From Paraburkholderia caribensis (GTDB lineage Bacteria; Pseudomonadota; Gammaproteobacteria; Burkholderiales; Burkholderiaceae), in assembly GCF_002902945.1 (NCBI RefSeq), contig NZ_CP026102.1, forward strand, positions 124,001 through 188,000: a stretch of DNA of 64,000 bases. The letters run 5' to 3'. The notes below the pieces were generated by a model. That model worked only from the letters and a program-made list of their open reading frames with translations, was not told where the DNA came from and ran no database searches. The first letter of the stretch is position 1. The number at the start of each line of letters is the position of its first letter. The position numbers and the translations under genes are program-made. Of this stretch, positions 13,857 through 23,475 are shown one piece after another.

Positions 13857-16376
13857 TCAGAATTCGAGCGTCGACAGAAGCGACACCTGCCGCGCATCGC
13901 CGACCGCCACGAAATAGCGATTCGCGCTGGACGGGTAATACGTCTTGTTGAAGAGGTTCTTCACATTCAACTGGAACGACACATTGTGTCCGCCCCATTT
14001 CGTGTTGTAGTTCGCGAACGCATCGGCGACGGTATAGGCGGGCAGAGTGAAGCTGTTGGCGGAATCGCCGGGCCGCTCGCCGACATAGTGCGCGCCCGCG
14101 CCGACGCGCAACTGATCGCCGCCGAAGATCGCGCCGAAATCGTAGACGGCAGCGAGCGACGCCGTATGCTGCGCGACATTCCATAGCCGGTTGCCCGCAT
14201 ACAGCGGGTCTTGCGTGGTCTTCGCGTCGATGTACGCGTAGCTCGCAATGACGCTCCAGCGTTGGCCGATCTGCCCGGCGACATCGAGCTCGACGCCGCG
14301 CGAGCGTGCCTTGCCTGAGGTTCGCCAGTCGGTTTGTTTGGTCGTGTCGTTGTACTGCGACACCAGCACGTTCGACTTGTCGATGTTGAATAACGCGAGC
14401 GTGCCCGTCAGGCCGGCGGGCATCGCCACTTTCGCCCCGACTTCCCACGAGGTCGCTTCTTCGGGCAGCACCGACGAGTCGATCACCACGCCCGTACTGA
14501 GCGGTGCGATCGTCGACGTCGGCTTGAGCGACTGCGTGTAGCTGCCGTACAGCGAGACGTAATCGGTCCACTTGTAGACGAGCCCCGCGCGCGGCAGCCA
14601 TTTGGTGCCGTTCAGATCGGTGTTCACATGGAACGGTCGGCCGCGTCCCGCGACCTGGTTGTACGACAGAAAGCGTGCGCCGCCGACGAGTATCCATTTG
14701 TCGGTCAGATGCAGACTGTCCTGAAAGAACACGGACGCGTCGTGCAACGTATCGGTCTGGTCGCTGTCGCTGGCGGATACGGTGGTCGACGGGCTTTCGA
14801 GGCCATAGACAGGGTGCAGATAGTTGAACGTGTACTTCGTCGCCTGCCGCAACAGGTCCTTGCGATAGATGCGACGGTATTCGTCGTCGACACCCACCTG
14901 CAGGTCGTTGCGCAAACCCGCCACCGTGAAATGTCCATCTATATAGGCGATCGTGTAGCTGTCGGTGCTGAGCGCACCGTGCGTCGCGTCGTTGCTGCGC
15001 GAGAGCACGCCCGTCGTGCTGTTGACACCTTGCACGCGCAACTGGCCGGCGTCGTACGTTTCGCGGTTGTAGCTGTAGCCGAAATGCGCCTTCCAGTTTG
15101 CATCGATCTGATGATCGACGGTCAGTTGCGCGAGATGCGACTCGCCGTCCATTTCATTGAACGGCTCGTCGAGCCGCTCGCGCGCGGGGATGGCCAGCGG
15201 CTCGTTGGTCTTTGGATCGAGAGCGGTTCCGCGATCGAACGGATAGAGGAACTTGCGATACTCGTACGACAGTACCACCTGTGTATCGCGTCCGTACCAG
15301 GCCAGCGAAGGCGCGACGAGCGTCTCGCGATGTTCGCCAAAGTTGCGCCAGTATTGTTCGTCGATCTGATCGACGACGAGACGGTATGCAAGGCCCGAAT
15401 CGCCGATTGGCCCGGTCAGATCGAGCGTGCCGTCCGCGCCGTTGCGGCCGTGGCCGTAGGTCGAACCGAGCGCCGAGACGGCGTGATAAGGCGTGAGCAA
15501 CGGCTGCTTGCTCACCACGTTGACGACGCCGCCCGGGTCCATGATGCCGTAGAGCAGCGATGACGGTCCCTTGAGCACTTCGACGCTGTCGGCTGCGGCG
15601 TTGAGACCTCGGCCCTGCACGAGCGGCATGCCGTTGTGCATGATCGAGCCGTCGCGGTTGCCGCCGAAGCCGCGTTTGAGCAGCGTGTCCTGCGTGCCCG
15701 CCAGCGTGTTGCCCTGGACGATGCCGCTGACGTTGGCGAGTGCGTCGTCGAGATTGCGCGGGCGCTGATCGCGCAGCACTTGTTGGGGCACGATATTGAT
15801 GGCCTGCGGCGTATCGATGACAGGAATGTCGGAGCGCGTGACATTCGCCTCGGGAGGCGGCCGGTAACTGCCGGCGCGAATGCCTGTCGCCGCGACCTTG
15901 ACGGTGGGCAACACGGCGCTGTCGTCGAGCTCGACATTGCTTGCATCTTCGACCAGCGTGTAGCTGCCGTTGGTCTGCTGGACGGACGACAGCCCCGTGC
16001 CGCGCAGCAGACGCGCAAGCCCCTGCTGCGTATCGTAGTCGCCATGCAGGCCCGCGCTATGACGGTTCGCGGTGAGCGCGCTCGGATACGACAGCATGAT
16101 TCGCGCTTGCTGGCCATACTGGCTGAGCGCGTTTTCGAGCGGCCCGGCGGCGATGTCGAAAGACTTGCGCGGCGCGGCCTGGGCCGTCTGCGTTGCATCG
16201 GCGGCGGACGAGGCGGAAGTAGCGGCGGCAGCGGCGGCAACGGCGGCAACGGCGTGAGACGCAATGCCCGCGAAGATCGTTGCCGTCGCGATACCGATGA
16301 TGTGCCGCCCGTGATACCCGCGGCGACGTGACTCAAATTCGGCGGTATTGGCGCAGGCTCTTGCAGAAAGTCCCAT
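13857..16376 (-). CDS. TonB-dependent siderophore receptor with STN signalling domain
   Basis: Outer-membrane receptor, 839 aa. After an Ala-rich signal region (to about residue 68) comes the STN domain, about 70-140 (FDIAAGPLENALSQYGQQA and GLARLLRGTGLSSVQQ), then a linker, the plug (SDIPVIDTPQAINIVPQQVL; LKRGFGGNRDGS; VEVLKGPSSLLYG) and a barrel ending SLLSTLEF. The STN domain contacts a FecR-type anti-sigma factor, and the FecR and FecI genes lie directly upstream on the same strand. The set forms a cell-surface signalling system in which ferric-siderophore binding at the surface activates the sigma factor. The siderophore may be a xenosiderophore; identity unknown. Confidence 0.93.
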   Translation of the reverse strand: MGLSARACANTAEFESRRRGYHGRHIIGIATATIFAGIASHAVAAVAAAAAATSASSAADATQTAQAAPRKSFDIAAGPLENALSQYGQQARIMLSYPSALTANRHSAGLHGDYDTQQGLARLLRGTGLSSVQQTNGSYTLVEDASNVELDDSAVLPTVKVAATGIRAGSYRPPPEANVTRSDIPVIDTPQAINIVPQQVLRDQRPRNLDDALANVSGIVQGNTLAGTQDTLLKRGFGGNRDGSIMHNGMPLVQGRGLNAAADSVEVLKGPSSLLYGIMDPGGVVNVVSKQPLLTPYHAVSALGSTYGHGRNGADGTLDLTGPIGDSGLAYRLVVDQIDEQYWRNFGEHRETLVAPSLAWYGRDTQVVLSYEYRKFLYPFDRGTALDPKTNEPLAIPARERLDEPFNEMDGESHLAQLTVDHQIDANWKAHFGYSYNRETYDAGQLRVQGVNSTTGVLSRSNDATHGALSTDSYTIAYIDGHFTVAGLRNDLQVGVDDEYRRIYRKDLLRQATKYTFNYLHPVYGLESPSTTVSASDSDQTDTLHDASVFFQDSLHLTDKWILVGGARFLSYNQVAGRGRPFHVNTDLNGTKWLPRAGLVYKWTDYVSLYGSYTQSLKPTSTIAPLSTGVVIDSSVLPEEATSWEVGAKVAMPAGLTGTLALFNIDKSNVLVSQYNDTTKQTDWRTSGKARSRGVELDVAGQIGQRWSVIASYAYIDAKTTQDPLYAGNRLWNVAQHTASLAAVYDFGAIFGGDQLRVGAGAHYVGERPGDSANSFTLPAYTVADAFANYNTKWGGHNVSFQLNVKNLFNKTYYPSSANRYFVAVGDARQVSLLSTLEF

Positions 16377-16468
16377 GTTTTACGAAGCTCGACGAGGTAG
16401 ATGATCTGGTGTTCTCATCTGCCTTGTCCCGCGAGAATCGAAAACAGCTCAATAGCGACGAAAATTGT

Positions 16469-17452
16469 TTAACTCGCTGGCTTCACCGTCACCCAATAGC
16501 GCGTGACGTACGCCACCTCGACAGGCAGCGTGGTCGCAAGCGTCTTCAGCACGCGGTCCGTGTCCGATAGCGGAAAGGTGCCCGACAGACGGAAATCCGC
16601 GATCGAAGGATCGCAGCGCAGGTAGCCGTCCCGGTAGCGCCCGAGTTCCGACAGGAAGTCGCCCAGACGCATGTTGCTCGCCACCAGCATGCCTTGTGTC
16701 CATGCGGCCGTATCGGCGCTCGCCGCTTCGATCGGCATGATTTGCGTGGCGCTGAAGCGCATGCGCTCGCCTGCATGCACGACCTTCGACGCGCCCGGCG
16801 CGCGCGCCGGTTCGACTTTGACCGCGCCTTCGAAGACATCGAGCCGCGTCATCGACGGCTCCTGTCTGAGCGAGAAGCGCGTGCCGAGCGGTATCGAGAC
16901 ACCTTGTGCCGTCTGCGCGACAAACGGACGAGGCGCGGGACCGTCGTCATGTCCCGTGACGACCATGATTTCGCCGCGCAGCAGAACGATGCGGCGCTCC
17001 GTGTCCGAGAAGCGGACGTCGACGGCGCTCGCGGTATCGAGCATGAGCCGCGTACCGTCAGCGAGCGTCACATTGCGCTGCTCGCCCGTGCCCGTGCGCA
17101 GATCCGCGCTCCAGCCGCGCCACGCAATCTGATCGCGGGCAAGCCAGGCTGTCCCGCCCGCAAAGAAGAGCAGCACGAGCGTCTTGACGCCGGCGCGCCG
17201 TGCGGGCGAACGCGGACGCGTCAACGCGGCGCGCGCGGCACTTGCAGCCGGGCTTTCATTGAGCGTCTGAAGACGTTGGCTCACCGACTGGATGTGCCGC
17301 CAGGCGCGATCGTGATCGGCGTGTTCGGCACGCCAGCATTCGAACGCGCGTCGTTGCGAGTCGGTGATGTCGCCGGACTGCAGATCGAGCCACCATTCGA
17401 CCGCGCGGCGCGCGACATCGGGAGCGATGCCAGGAGGCGTGCCGATACTCAC
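16469..17452 (-). CDS. FecR family anti-sigma factor/sigma regulator
   Basis: A 327-aa inner-membrane regulator. The N-terminal cytoplasmic DUF4880 part (VARRAVEWWLDLQSGDITD, then WRAEHADHDRAW) is followed by one membrane segment near residues 88-105 (VKTLVLLFFAGGTAWLA) and the periplasmic FecR domain (RTGTGEQRNVTLADGTRL, IVLLRGEIMVV) with a DUF4974-type C-terminus. It relays the signal from the STN domain of the receptor to the sigma factor. Only 4 bp separate it from the sigma gene upstream; the receptor gene follows after about 90 bp. Confidence 0.93.
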   Translation of the reverse strand: MSIGTPPGIAPDVARRAVEWWLDLQSGDITDSQRRAFECWRAEHADHDRAWRHIQSVSQRLQTLNESPAASAARAALTRPRSPARRAGVKTLVLLFFAGGTAWLARDQIAWRGWSADLRTGTGEQRNVTLADGTRLMLDTASAVDVRFSDTERRIVLLRGEIMVVTGHDDGPAPRPFVAQTAQGVSIPLGTRFSLRQEPSMTRLDVFEGAVKVEPARAPGASKVVHAGERMRFSATQIMPIEAASADTAAWTQGMLVASNMRLGDFLSELGRYRDGYLRCDPSIADFRLSGTFPLSDTDRVLKTLATTLPVEVAYVTRYWVTVKPAS

Positions 17453-17456
17453 GCAT

Positions 17457-17969
17457 TCACTCCAGTGTCATCGCGAAGAAGCATTGCGCGGCCGCTTTCA
17501 TCAGATAGCGCTTCACCGTCGCGAGGGAAATCCGCAGCGTGGCGGCAATTTCCGTCTGCGTCGCGCCGTCCAGTTGCGCCATCAGGAATGCGCGTTTGAC
17601 GGCTACGGGCAGCCCGTCGAGCAACGCGTCGATCTCGCACAATGTTTCGAGCAGCACGGCACGTTCTTCAGGCGACGGCGCGAGCGGCTCCGGCACCCGT
17701 GCGAGCGCTTCGAGATAGGCACGCTCGATCTGCTCACGTCGCCAGTGATTCGCGAGGACGCGTTGCGCGACCGTCGTGAGGAAGGCGCGCGGTTCAAGCA
17801 GTTCAAGCGGCTCGTCGCGCGCGAGCAGGCGCATGAAGGTGTCGTGCGCAAGGTCGGCCGCCCGATGCGCGCATCCCAGCTTGCGCCGCAACCACGTATG
17901 AAGCCAGCCATGATGGGCGACGTAGAGGTCTTCGACCTCGAGACGCAACGAGAGATTGTCTGCCGGCAT
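17457..17969 (-). CDS. FecI-type ECF sigma factor
   Basis: A 170-aa extracytoplasmic-function sigma factor of the iron-starvation group. Region 2 is at about residues 8-75 (LYVAHHGWLHTWLRRKLG, DLAHDTFMRLL) and region 4 at about 105-165 (LPVAVKRAFLMAQLDGATQ and the helix-turn-helix TEIAATLRISLATVKRYL). Its target is presumably the downstream receptor operon. A Fur-box-like sequence lies about 45 bp upstream, so expression should rise under iron limitation. Confidence 0.94.
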   Translation of the reverse strand: MPADNLSLRLEVEDLYVAHHGWLHTWLRRKLGCAHRAADLAHDTFMRLLARDEPLELLEPRAFLTTVAQRVLANHWRREQIERAYLEALARVPEPLAPSPEERAVLLETLCEIDALLDGLPVAVKRAFLMAQLDGATQTEIAATLRISLATVKRYLMKAAAQCFFAMTLE

Positions 17970-18014
17970 GCGCGGTCTTCCGGACGAGCCCGGTAAGCAA
18001 AAATGAAGTTACTA

Positions 18015-18033
18015 AATGAGAATTATTCGTATT
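18015..18033. promoter_or_regulatory. Fur box upstream of the FecI-type sigma gene
   Basis: AATGAGAATTATTCGTATT closely resembles the Fur operators of beta-proteobacteria (repeats of the GAGAAT/ATTCTC type) and sits about 45 bp upstream of the minus-strand sigma gene, in promoter position. The rest of the 398-bp gap to the plus-strand coiled-coil gene shows no further gene. Confidence 0.65.
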
Positions 18034-18367
18034 GTCGCACAGGGGAAAGCGATCTTGCACGCGATCAAATTTCCCGCGCGCGCTTCGCCTGCCGGCGGGG
18101 ATGGCGCGCGGGCATACGCCCCGCGGCTGCGTCGAACGCCCGTTGCGCGCCGCCGTACGGGTTCTGACGACCGCCGCAGCAAGGCCATCGCCCGTCCCGC
18201 CGATGCCTGCTGTCAAAATCACGGCTCGGCGGGCCGGGCGTCTGCATCGTCCGTCAAATGCTTGCTGGATGAGCATTGGCACGTTTCTTCCGTCGCGGAG
18301 GCCGCCGATCGTAGTAACGTATCGAAAATTTTGTCTTTCGCCTGGCAAGTTGATTCTCGAGGCGCAT

Positions 18368-21300
18368 ATGTCCACCGACACCGACACCACCATGACTGAT
18401 GAGCAGGTCGCAGCCATTGCAGACCGCATGACCGAAGAAGGCCGTCTGGTTTCCCCCGTCACGATCTGGGCGGAGGTTCGCAGCGGTTCGATCGTCGCCG
18501 TCGCCGCCGCGCTGCAACGCTGGCGCGAGACGCGCGAGCCGCAGCCGCCGGCACCGGAAACGCAGGCGCAAAAGGCGTTGCCGGGCGAACTGGCGGAAAC
18601 CGTGATGGAAGCCGCGCGCCGCATCTGGACCGCTTCGCAGGACGACGCCGGACGGCTGCTCAGCGAAGGCCTGGGCGCGGCGAGCCAGCAGCTCGATGTC
18701 GTGCGCAGGGAGCGTGACGAGGCGCTTGCCGCGTATCAGCAGACGGGCGAAGAAGCCGCGACGGGGCGCGAGCGGCTGGACAGGCTGCGCCACGACCTCC
18801 AGGCGTTGCAGGAGTCTGCCGCGCAGGTTCGCGCAGACTTCGAAACAGTGAGCGCGCGCGCACAAGCCGCCGAGGCGAACGTCCAGAACCTGACCGAGCG
18901 CGCATCGGCGGATGAAGCGAAGCTCACGGCGATCCAGAACGCACTGGAGGATCAGCACCGGGCAAACGAATGGCTCGCCGCGACGGTTTCGGGCAAGAAC
19001 GAAGAGATCGCGCGGCTTGGGCGCGAGCGCGACGACGCGCGCCGGCAGATCGCGACCCTGGACGAGGCTTGCCAGGCGAAGTCGGAAGAGGCTGAGCGCG
19101 CGTCTCAGGAAGCGGCTGCGGCAGTGGAGCGCGCCGACGCAGCGGCGGCGCAGGCGAACGAGAGCACGGCGCGGCTCGCATCGGTCGAGGCGGAGTTGAG
19201 CGAGACCCGCAACGCGCTTGCGGCGGAACGCGACGCCGCGCTCGAACATGCCGCCGACCTTGCCGAGCAGCGTGCCCAACTGGAGCGCGTCGCACGCGAA
19301 CTGGACGAATCCCGAGCGCAGATCGGCGCGCTGACCGACGCGCACGCGCTGGCGGCAGCCGAACTGGCGCGCGCGACGCAGGACGCCTCTGCCGCGACCG
19401 AACGTGCCGACGCGGCGGAGCAGCGCGCAGCGCAACTGGACCAGAGCCTGACAGTCGAACGCGAGGCCACGGCGGCGCAGCGCGAAGAGTTGCAGCGCGT
19501 CTCCCGCGAACTGGAAGAAACACGCACGCGCGCCGATATGCTGAGCGACGCGCAGACGGCTGCGAACGCCGAACTGGCGCGGGTTTCGCAAGAAGGCTTC
19601 GCCGCGAAAGAACGTGCCGACGCAGCGGAGCAGCGCGCGTCGCAACTCGAGCAGAGCCTGACGGTCGAGCGCGAGACGACGGCGGCGCAGAGCGACGAGC
19701 TTCAGCGTGCCAGGGCCGAACTGGAAGAAGCCCGCACGCAGATCAACGCGCTGAACGAGGCGCACACGGCCGCGAGCGCCGAACTGGCGCGGGTCACCGA
19801 AGAGGCATCGTCCGCAAGGCAACGCGCGGAGTCGGCAGGACAGCGAGCGGCGGAACTGGAGCAGAGCCTGGCGGCGGAGCGCGAGGCCACGGCGGCGCAA
19901 AGCGACGAACGGCAGCGTGTCGCGCGCGAACTGGACGAAGCGCGCTCACGGATCGACGCGTTGTCACAAGACTCGACCGCCGCGAAGCAAAGGGCCGAAA
20001 CCGCCGAGCAGCGCGCAACCGAACTGGAGCAGAACCTCGCGAGCGAGCGGGAAGCATCGGCGGCGCGCAGCAACGAATTGCAGCGCGTCACGCAGGAACT
20101 CGAAGCAGCGCAAACCCAGATCGCTACGCTGACCGAGTCGCAAACGGCGGCGAACGCTGAACTGGCGAGCGCCAGGCAGGAAGCCGAGGCCACGAAGCAG
20201 CGGGCCGAAGCCGCCGAACAGCGCGCCGTCCAGCTAGACGAAAGTCTCGCCGTCGCGCGCGAAGCAGCCGTGGCGCGTAACAGCGAAGCATCCGCTCAGT
20301 TCGACGAATTGCAACGCGTCATGCGCGAACTCGAAGAGGCCCGCAGTCAGATCAGCGCGCTGACCGAGTCGCAAACGGCCGCGGCCGCTGAACTGGCGCA
20401 GATGACGCAAGACGCATCCGCCGAGAGGCGCCGTGCAGATGCAGCCGCGCAGCTGTCAGCCCAGCTCGGACGAGACCTCGCTGCGGAGCGCGAGGCAGCG
20501 GCGGCTCGAAGCGCCGAAGCGTCGGCTCAAGCGGGAGAGCTGCAACGCGTCACCCGCGAGCTCGACGAAGCGCGCAAGCAGATCGACGCGTTGACCGAGT
20601 CGCAAACGGAAGCAGCCGCCAAGCTGGCGCAGGTGACGCAAGACGCATCCGAGGCGGCGAACCGCGCGGAAGCGGCCGAACAAAGGCTCGCAGCGGAACG
20701 CGACGAGGCGCGCAAACACGCGGCCGCGTTGATGGATGCGCAGTCCGTTGCAAACGCCGAGCTGTCGCGGCTCACGCAAGAAGCATCCGCTGCAAAAGAA
20801 GCGGCGGACGCAGCCGGGCATCGTGCCGCGCAACTGGAACAAAGTCTCGCAGCGGAACGGGAAGCCGCCGCCGCGCGCAACAGCGAAGCGTCGTCGCAAC
20901 TCGACGAAGCCCGCAAGCAGATCAGCACGCTGACCGACGCGCAAGCGTCGGCCAACGCGGAACTGGCGCGGCTCGCACAGGACGCATCGGCGGCGAAGGA
21001 ACGGGCGGATGCAGCCGAGCGGCAGGCAGCGGAATCGGCGCAGCGTCTTTTGTCCGAGCGCGAGGCGGCCGCAGCGAAAAACGACAACGCGTCGTCGCAG
21101 CGCGACGAGCTGCAGCGCGTCACGCGCGAACTGGACGAAGCCCGCGCGCAGATCAGCGCGATGAGCGAATCGCAGACAGCGGCTAGCGCCGAACTGGCGC
21201 GCGCGACGCAAGACGCGTTCGACGCGAAGGAGCGCGCGGATGCAGCGGAACAGCGCGCAGCCGAACTGGCGCAAAGCCAGGCCGAGCGCCTGCGCGAGCC

Positions 21301-21715
21301 GGCGTCGATGAAAGGCGCGCAAGGTGCACAAGGCGGCGACGTGTCGGGCGGACCGGATGTTGCGGAAGAACTCGCGTCCTTGCAACGCCAGATCGCGGCG
21401 CAGGCCAAGGCTCACGCGAAGGCCTACAACGAGCTTCGCGCGAACGCCGAGCAATGGGTGACCTACGCGAAGGACATCAAGCAGCGGCTCGACCAGGCGA
21501 ACGAAAAAATCCTCTTCATCGACGCGCGCAGCACCGGCGAAGTTGCGTTGTTGCGCAGGCTCTCGTTCGAGCTGGAGCGTCTCAAGCCCGACCACGAACT
21601 GGTGTTCAGGGAAGCGCAGAAGAAGCTGATCGGCGCGACGATGACCCAGCAACTCGCGCAGAAAGGCTATCAGTACGATCCCGCCACGGCGGTGATGTCG
21701 AAGCTGGAGGGCTGA
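18368..21715 (+). CDS. Very large KfrA-like DNA-binding coiled-coil protein
   Basis: A 1115-aa protein. Residues about 9-125 match the KfrA N-terminal DNA-binding domain (MTDEQVAAIADRMTEEGRL, VTIWAEVRSGSIVAVAAALQ). Residues about 130-980 are one continuous Ala/Glu/Arg/Gln-rich coiled coil built from repeats of about 70 residues. A distinct conserved C-terminal domain follows (AKAYNELRANAEQWVTYAKD, then LLRRLSFELERLKPDHELVF). Plasmid KfrA proteins are about 300-350 aa, so this one is roughly three times longer, all in the coiled coil. I used the ATG at 18368 (GAGG 5 nt upstream); an internal ATG at the start of MTDEQ is possible. Known KfrA proteins bind their own promoter and form filaments aiding segregation; the role here is unknown. 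It is monocistronic. Confidence 0.85.
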   Translation: MSTDTDTTMTDEQVAAIADRMTEEGRLVSPVTIWAEVRSGSIVAVAAALQRWRETREPQPPAPETQAQKALPGELAETVMEAARRIWTASQDDAGRLLSEGLGAASQQLDVVRRERDEALAAYQQTGEEAATGRERLDRLRHDLQALQESAAQVRADFETVSARAQAAEANVQNLTERASADEAKLTAIQNALEDQHRANEWLAATVSGKNEEIARLGRERDDARRQIATLDEACQAKSEEAERASQEAAAAVERADAAAAQANESTARLASVEAELSETRNALAAERDAALEHAADLAEQRAQLERVARELDESRAQIGALTDAHALAAAELARATQDASAATERADAAEQRAAQLDQSLTVEREATAAQREELQRVSRELEETRTRADMLSDAQTAANAELARVSQEGFAAKERADAAEQRASQLEQSLTVERETTAAQSDELQRARAELEEARTQINALNEAHTAASAELARVTEEASSARQRAESAGQRAAELEQSLAAEREATAAQSDERQRVARELDEARSRIDALSQDSTAAKQRAETAEQRATELEQNLASEREASAARSNELQRVTQELEAAQTQIATLTESQTAANAELASARQEAEATKQRAEAAEQRAVQLDESLAVAREAAVARNSEASAQFDELQRVMRELEEARSQISALTESQTAAAAELAQMTQDASAERRRADAAAQLSAQLGRDLAAEREAAAARSAEASAQAGELQRVTRELDEARKQIDALTESQTEAAAKLAQVTQDASEAANRAEAAEQRLAAERDEARKHAAALMDAQSVANAELSRLTQEASAAKEAADAAGHRAAQLEQSLAAEREAAAARNSEASSQLDEARKQISTLTDAQASANAELARLAQDASAAKERADAAERQAAESAQRLLSEREAAAAKNDNASSQRDELQRVTRELDEARAQISAMSESQTAASAELARATQDAFDAKERADAAEQRAAELAQSQAERLREPASMKGAQGAQGGDVSGGPDVAEELASLQRQIAAQAKAHAKAYNELRANAEQWVTYAKDIKQRLDQANEKILFIDARSTGEVALLRRLSFELERLKPDHELVFREAQKKLIGATMTQQLAQKGYQYDPATAVMSKLEG
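19280..21320 (+). repeat. In-frame tandem repeats encoding a heptad-phased coiled coil
   Basis: Diverged direct repeats within the KfrA-like gene. Units begin with codons for LQRV(T/S/A)RELDEAR at 19280, 19490, 19700, 19910, 20078, 20309, 20540 and 21110. Unit lengths are 210, 210, 210, 168, 231 and 231 bp (70, 70, 70, 56, 77, 77 residues), all multiples of seven codons; the interval 20540-21110 contains two irregular sub-units. Copies are diverged rather than identical. Confidence 0.85.
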
Positions 21716-21890
21716 CGCGCACGACGCGCGTTCAGCCCTCGATCAGCCGTTCGAGCACAGGCTCGGCAACGTGCGTGAGGGGCGCGACGCGCGGGACGGT
21801 GTGAAGCCAGTGCAGTTCAGCATGGTGCTGCGCGAGAACTTGCCGTGAAGCGGCGCGCCTCAGGCGTCGCATTTCGCTTCACGGCGTGCG

Positions 21891-22316
21891 TCACTTCGCA
21901 AACAACTGACCGATATCCTTGAACGCCTTGAACTCCAGAGCGTTGCCGCACGGATCGAACAGGAACATGGTCGCCTGCTCGCCGACTTGCCCCTGAAAGC
22001 GGATATACGGCTCGATCACGAACTTCGTGCCGAACGACTTCAACCGTTCCGCAAGCGCTTCCCATTGATCCCATCCGAGCACGACGCCGAAGTGCGGCAC
22101 GGGCACATCGTGACCATCGACGGGATTGCTGTGCACGCTCTCTTGCGACGCCGTCCTGGGATGCTCGTGAATCACCAGTTGATGGCCGAAGAAATTGAAG
22201 TCGACCCATTGCGCGCTGGAGCGGCCCTCTTCGAGACCGAACACGCGTCCGTAAAAGTCGCGCGCGGCGGGAAGGTCGTAGACGGGAATGGCCAGATGAA
22301 AAGGGGAAAGGCTCAC
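21891..22316 (-). CDS. VOC (glyoxalase/dioxygenase-fold) family protein
   Basis: A 141-aa vicinal-oxygen-chelate protein (SLSPFHLAIPVYDLPAARDF, then PHFGVVLGWDQW and FLFDPCGNALEFKAF). The expected metal-ligand positions His (FHLAIP), His (PHFGVV) and Glu (ALEFK) are all present. I chose a GTG start at 22314-22316 because GGAGAA lies 6 nt upstream; ATG codons at 22326-22328 and 22350-22352 would add 4 or 12 residues but have no visible ribosome-binding site. It is divergent from the LysR regulator, its probable controller. Substrate unknown. Confidence 0.85.
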   Translation of the reverse strand: MSLSPFHLAIPVYDLPAARDFYGRVFGLEEGRSSAQWVDFNFFGHQLVIHEHPRTASQESVHSNPVDGHDVPVPHFGVVLGWDQWEALAERLKSFGTKFVIEPYIRFQGQVGEQATMFLFDPCGNALEFKAFKDIGQLFAK

Positions 22317-22418
22317 GGTTTTCTCCATGTGGGGCGCTCGCAGACCGCACATGGTACGCGGCGGAATTGAAAAATATAATCAATATATAATTTCGTCAAA
22401 CACAAACAGAATTTATCA
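22317..22418. promoter_or_regulatory. AT-rich divergent promoter region between VOC gene and LysR gene
   Basis: About 100 bp, with an AT-rich core at 22370-22390 (ATATAATCAATATAT) that stands out from the GC-rich surroundings. LysR regulators usually bind between themselves and a divergent target gene, so the operator is expected here. No exact T-N11-A palindrome is clear. Confidence 0.4.
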
Positions 22419-23294
22419 ATGCTCCGTGAGCTGAAAACACTGATTGCCGTTGCCCAGGAAGGCACCTTCGCCGCTGCCGGCCATCGGATCGGTCTGACCC
22501 AGGCCGCCGTCAGCGCGCAGATGCAACGGCTGGAAGCGGAAATGGGCGTTGCATTGTTCGACCGCGAAGGGCGAACGGCGCGTTTGAACGCGACCGGTCA
22601 GCAGATACTCGTGCAGGCGCAGGAAGTGGTCCGGCTTTACAACAACCTCAGTTCGACGGCAGCAGGCCCGGCGGCCACCGTGCGCGTGACGGTCGGTGCG
22701 ATTGCGTCGGTGCAGCGCTCGTTGCTGCCCGATGCATTGGCGCGGTTTCACGCGCAATGCCCGGGATGCACGACGCGTGTGATTCCCGGCGTGTCGATGG
22801 AACTCGTCAATCTGGTCGATGCCGGTGAGATCGATATCGCCGCGATCATTCGCCCGCCGTTTTCGTTCCAGAGCGATCTGCGCTGGACGACGCTCGCGCA
22901 AGAGCCGTTCCGACTCATCGTGCCGCGCGGCGTGAAGGGAGCGAACTGGGCGGAACTGCTGGCGGACCAGCCGTTCATTCGCTACGACCGCGCGTCGTTC
23001 GGCGGGCGGCAAGTGGACCGTTTCCTGCGCCGCATGCACTTCACCGTGCGCGAAGTGTGCGAGCTCGACGAACTGGAAGCCATTGTCAGGCTGGTGGAAA
23101 ACGGCGTCGGCGTGGCGATCGTGCCGCAGACGGCGACATATCGGCGCTGGCCCGCGCAAGTGCGCGCTGTCGATCTCGGGCATCACACGTTTCATCGCGA
23201 TGTCGGCCTCGTGCATCGCGCCCCGCACCATTTGAGCGAGCCGGTGAAGGCGTTGCTGCAACTGATCGAAGCGCAGGCGCGCAAGAAGCCCTGA
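22419..23294 (+). CDS. LysR family transcriptional regulator
   Basis: A 291-aa LysR-type regulator. The N-terminal winged helix covers residues 1-60 (LKTLIAVAQEGTFAAAGHRI, then LTQAAVSAQMQRLEAEMG), a linker helix follows, and a periplasmic-binding-like effector domain runs from about 85 to 285 (VGAIASVQRSLLPDALARFH, ELDELEAIVRLVENGVGVAI). It is transcribed divergently from the VOC gene and probably regulates it in response to an unknown small molecule. Confidence 0.93.
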   Translation: MLRELKTLIAVAQEGTFAAAGHRIGLTQAAVSAQMQRLEAEMGVALFDREGRTARLNATGQQILVQAQEVVRLYNNLSSTAAGPAATVRVTVGAIASVQRSLLPDALARFHAQCPGCTTRVIPGVSMELVNLVDAGEIDIAAIIRPPFSFQSDLRWTTLAQEPFRLIVPRGVKGANWAELLADQPFIRYDRASFGGRQVDRFLRRMHFTVREVCELDELEAIVRLVENGVGVAIVPQTATYRRWPAQVRAVDLGHHTFHRDVGLVHRAPHHLSEPVKALLQLIEAQARKKP

Positions 23295-23475
23295 ATGGAC
23301 GATCGTTGAAACACGCTTTCTGGATCACGACGCAGGCGGCAGATTCGCCTGCAGATAGATCGACATCGGCGTTTGCAACGGAAGACCTGAAGTGTGGCCC
23401 GGTTGTAGTGACCCAGTACTGCTTCCACCGCGCGCACTGCTTCGGCAAATGGACTGTGATCGAGCACTTCCTCCG

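Noticed and set aside
18254..19900. 548-codon frame on the minus strand
   Set aside because: Complement of the Ala/Glu-rich coiled-coil repeats; its repeated Arg/Leu pattern merely mirrors them.
19280..21320. Regularly spaced repeats considered as a CRISPR or satellite array
   Set aside because: Repeats are in-frame, diverged, 168-231 bp long and coding for a coiled coil; no short identical repeats with unique spacers.
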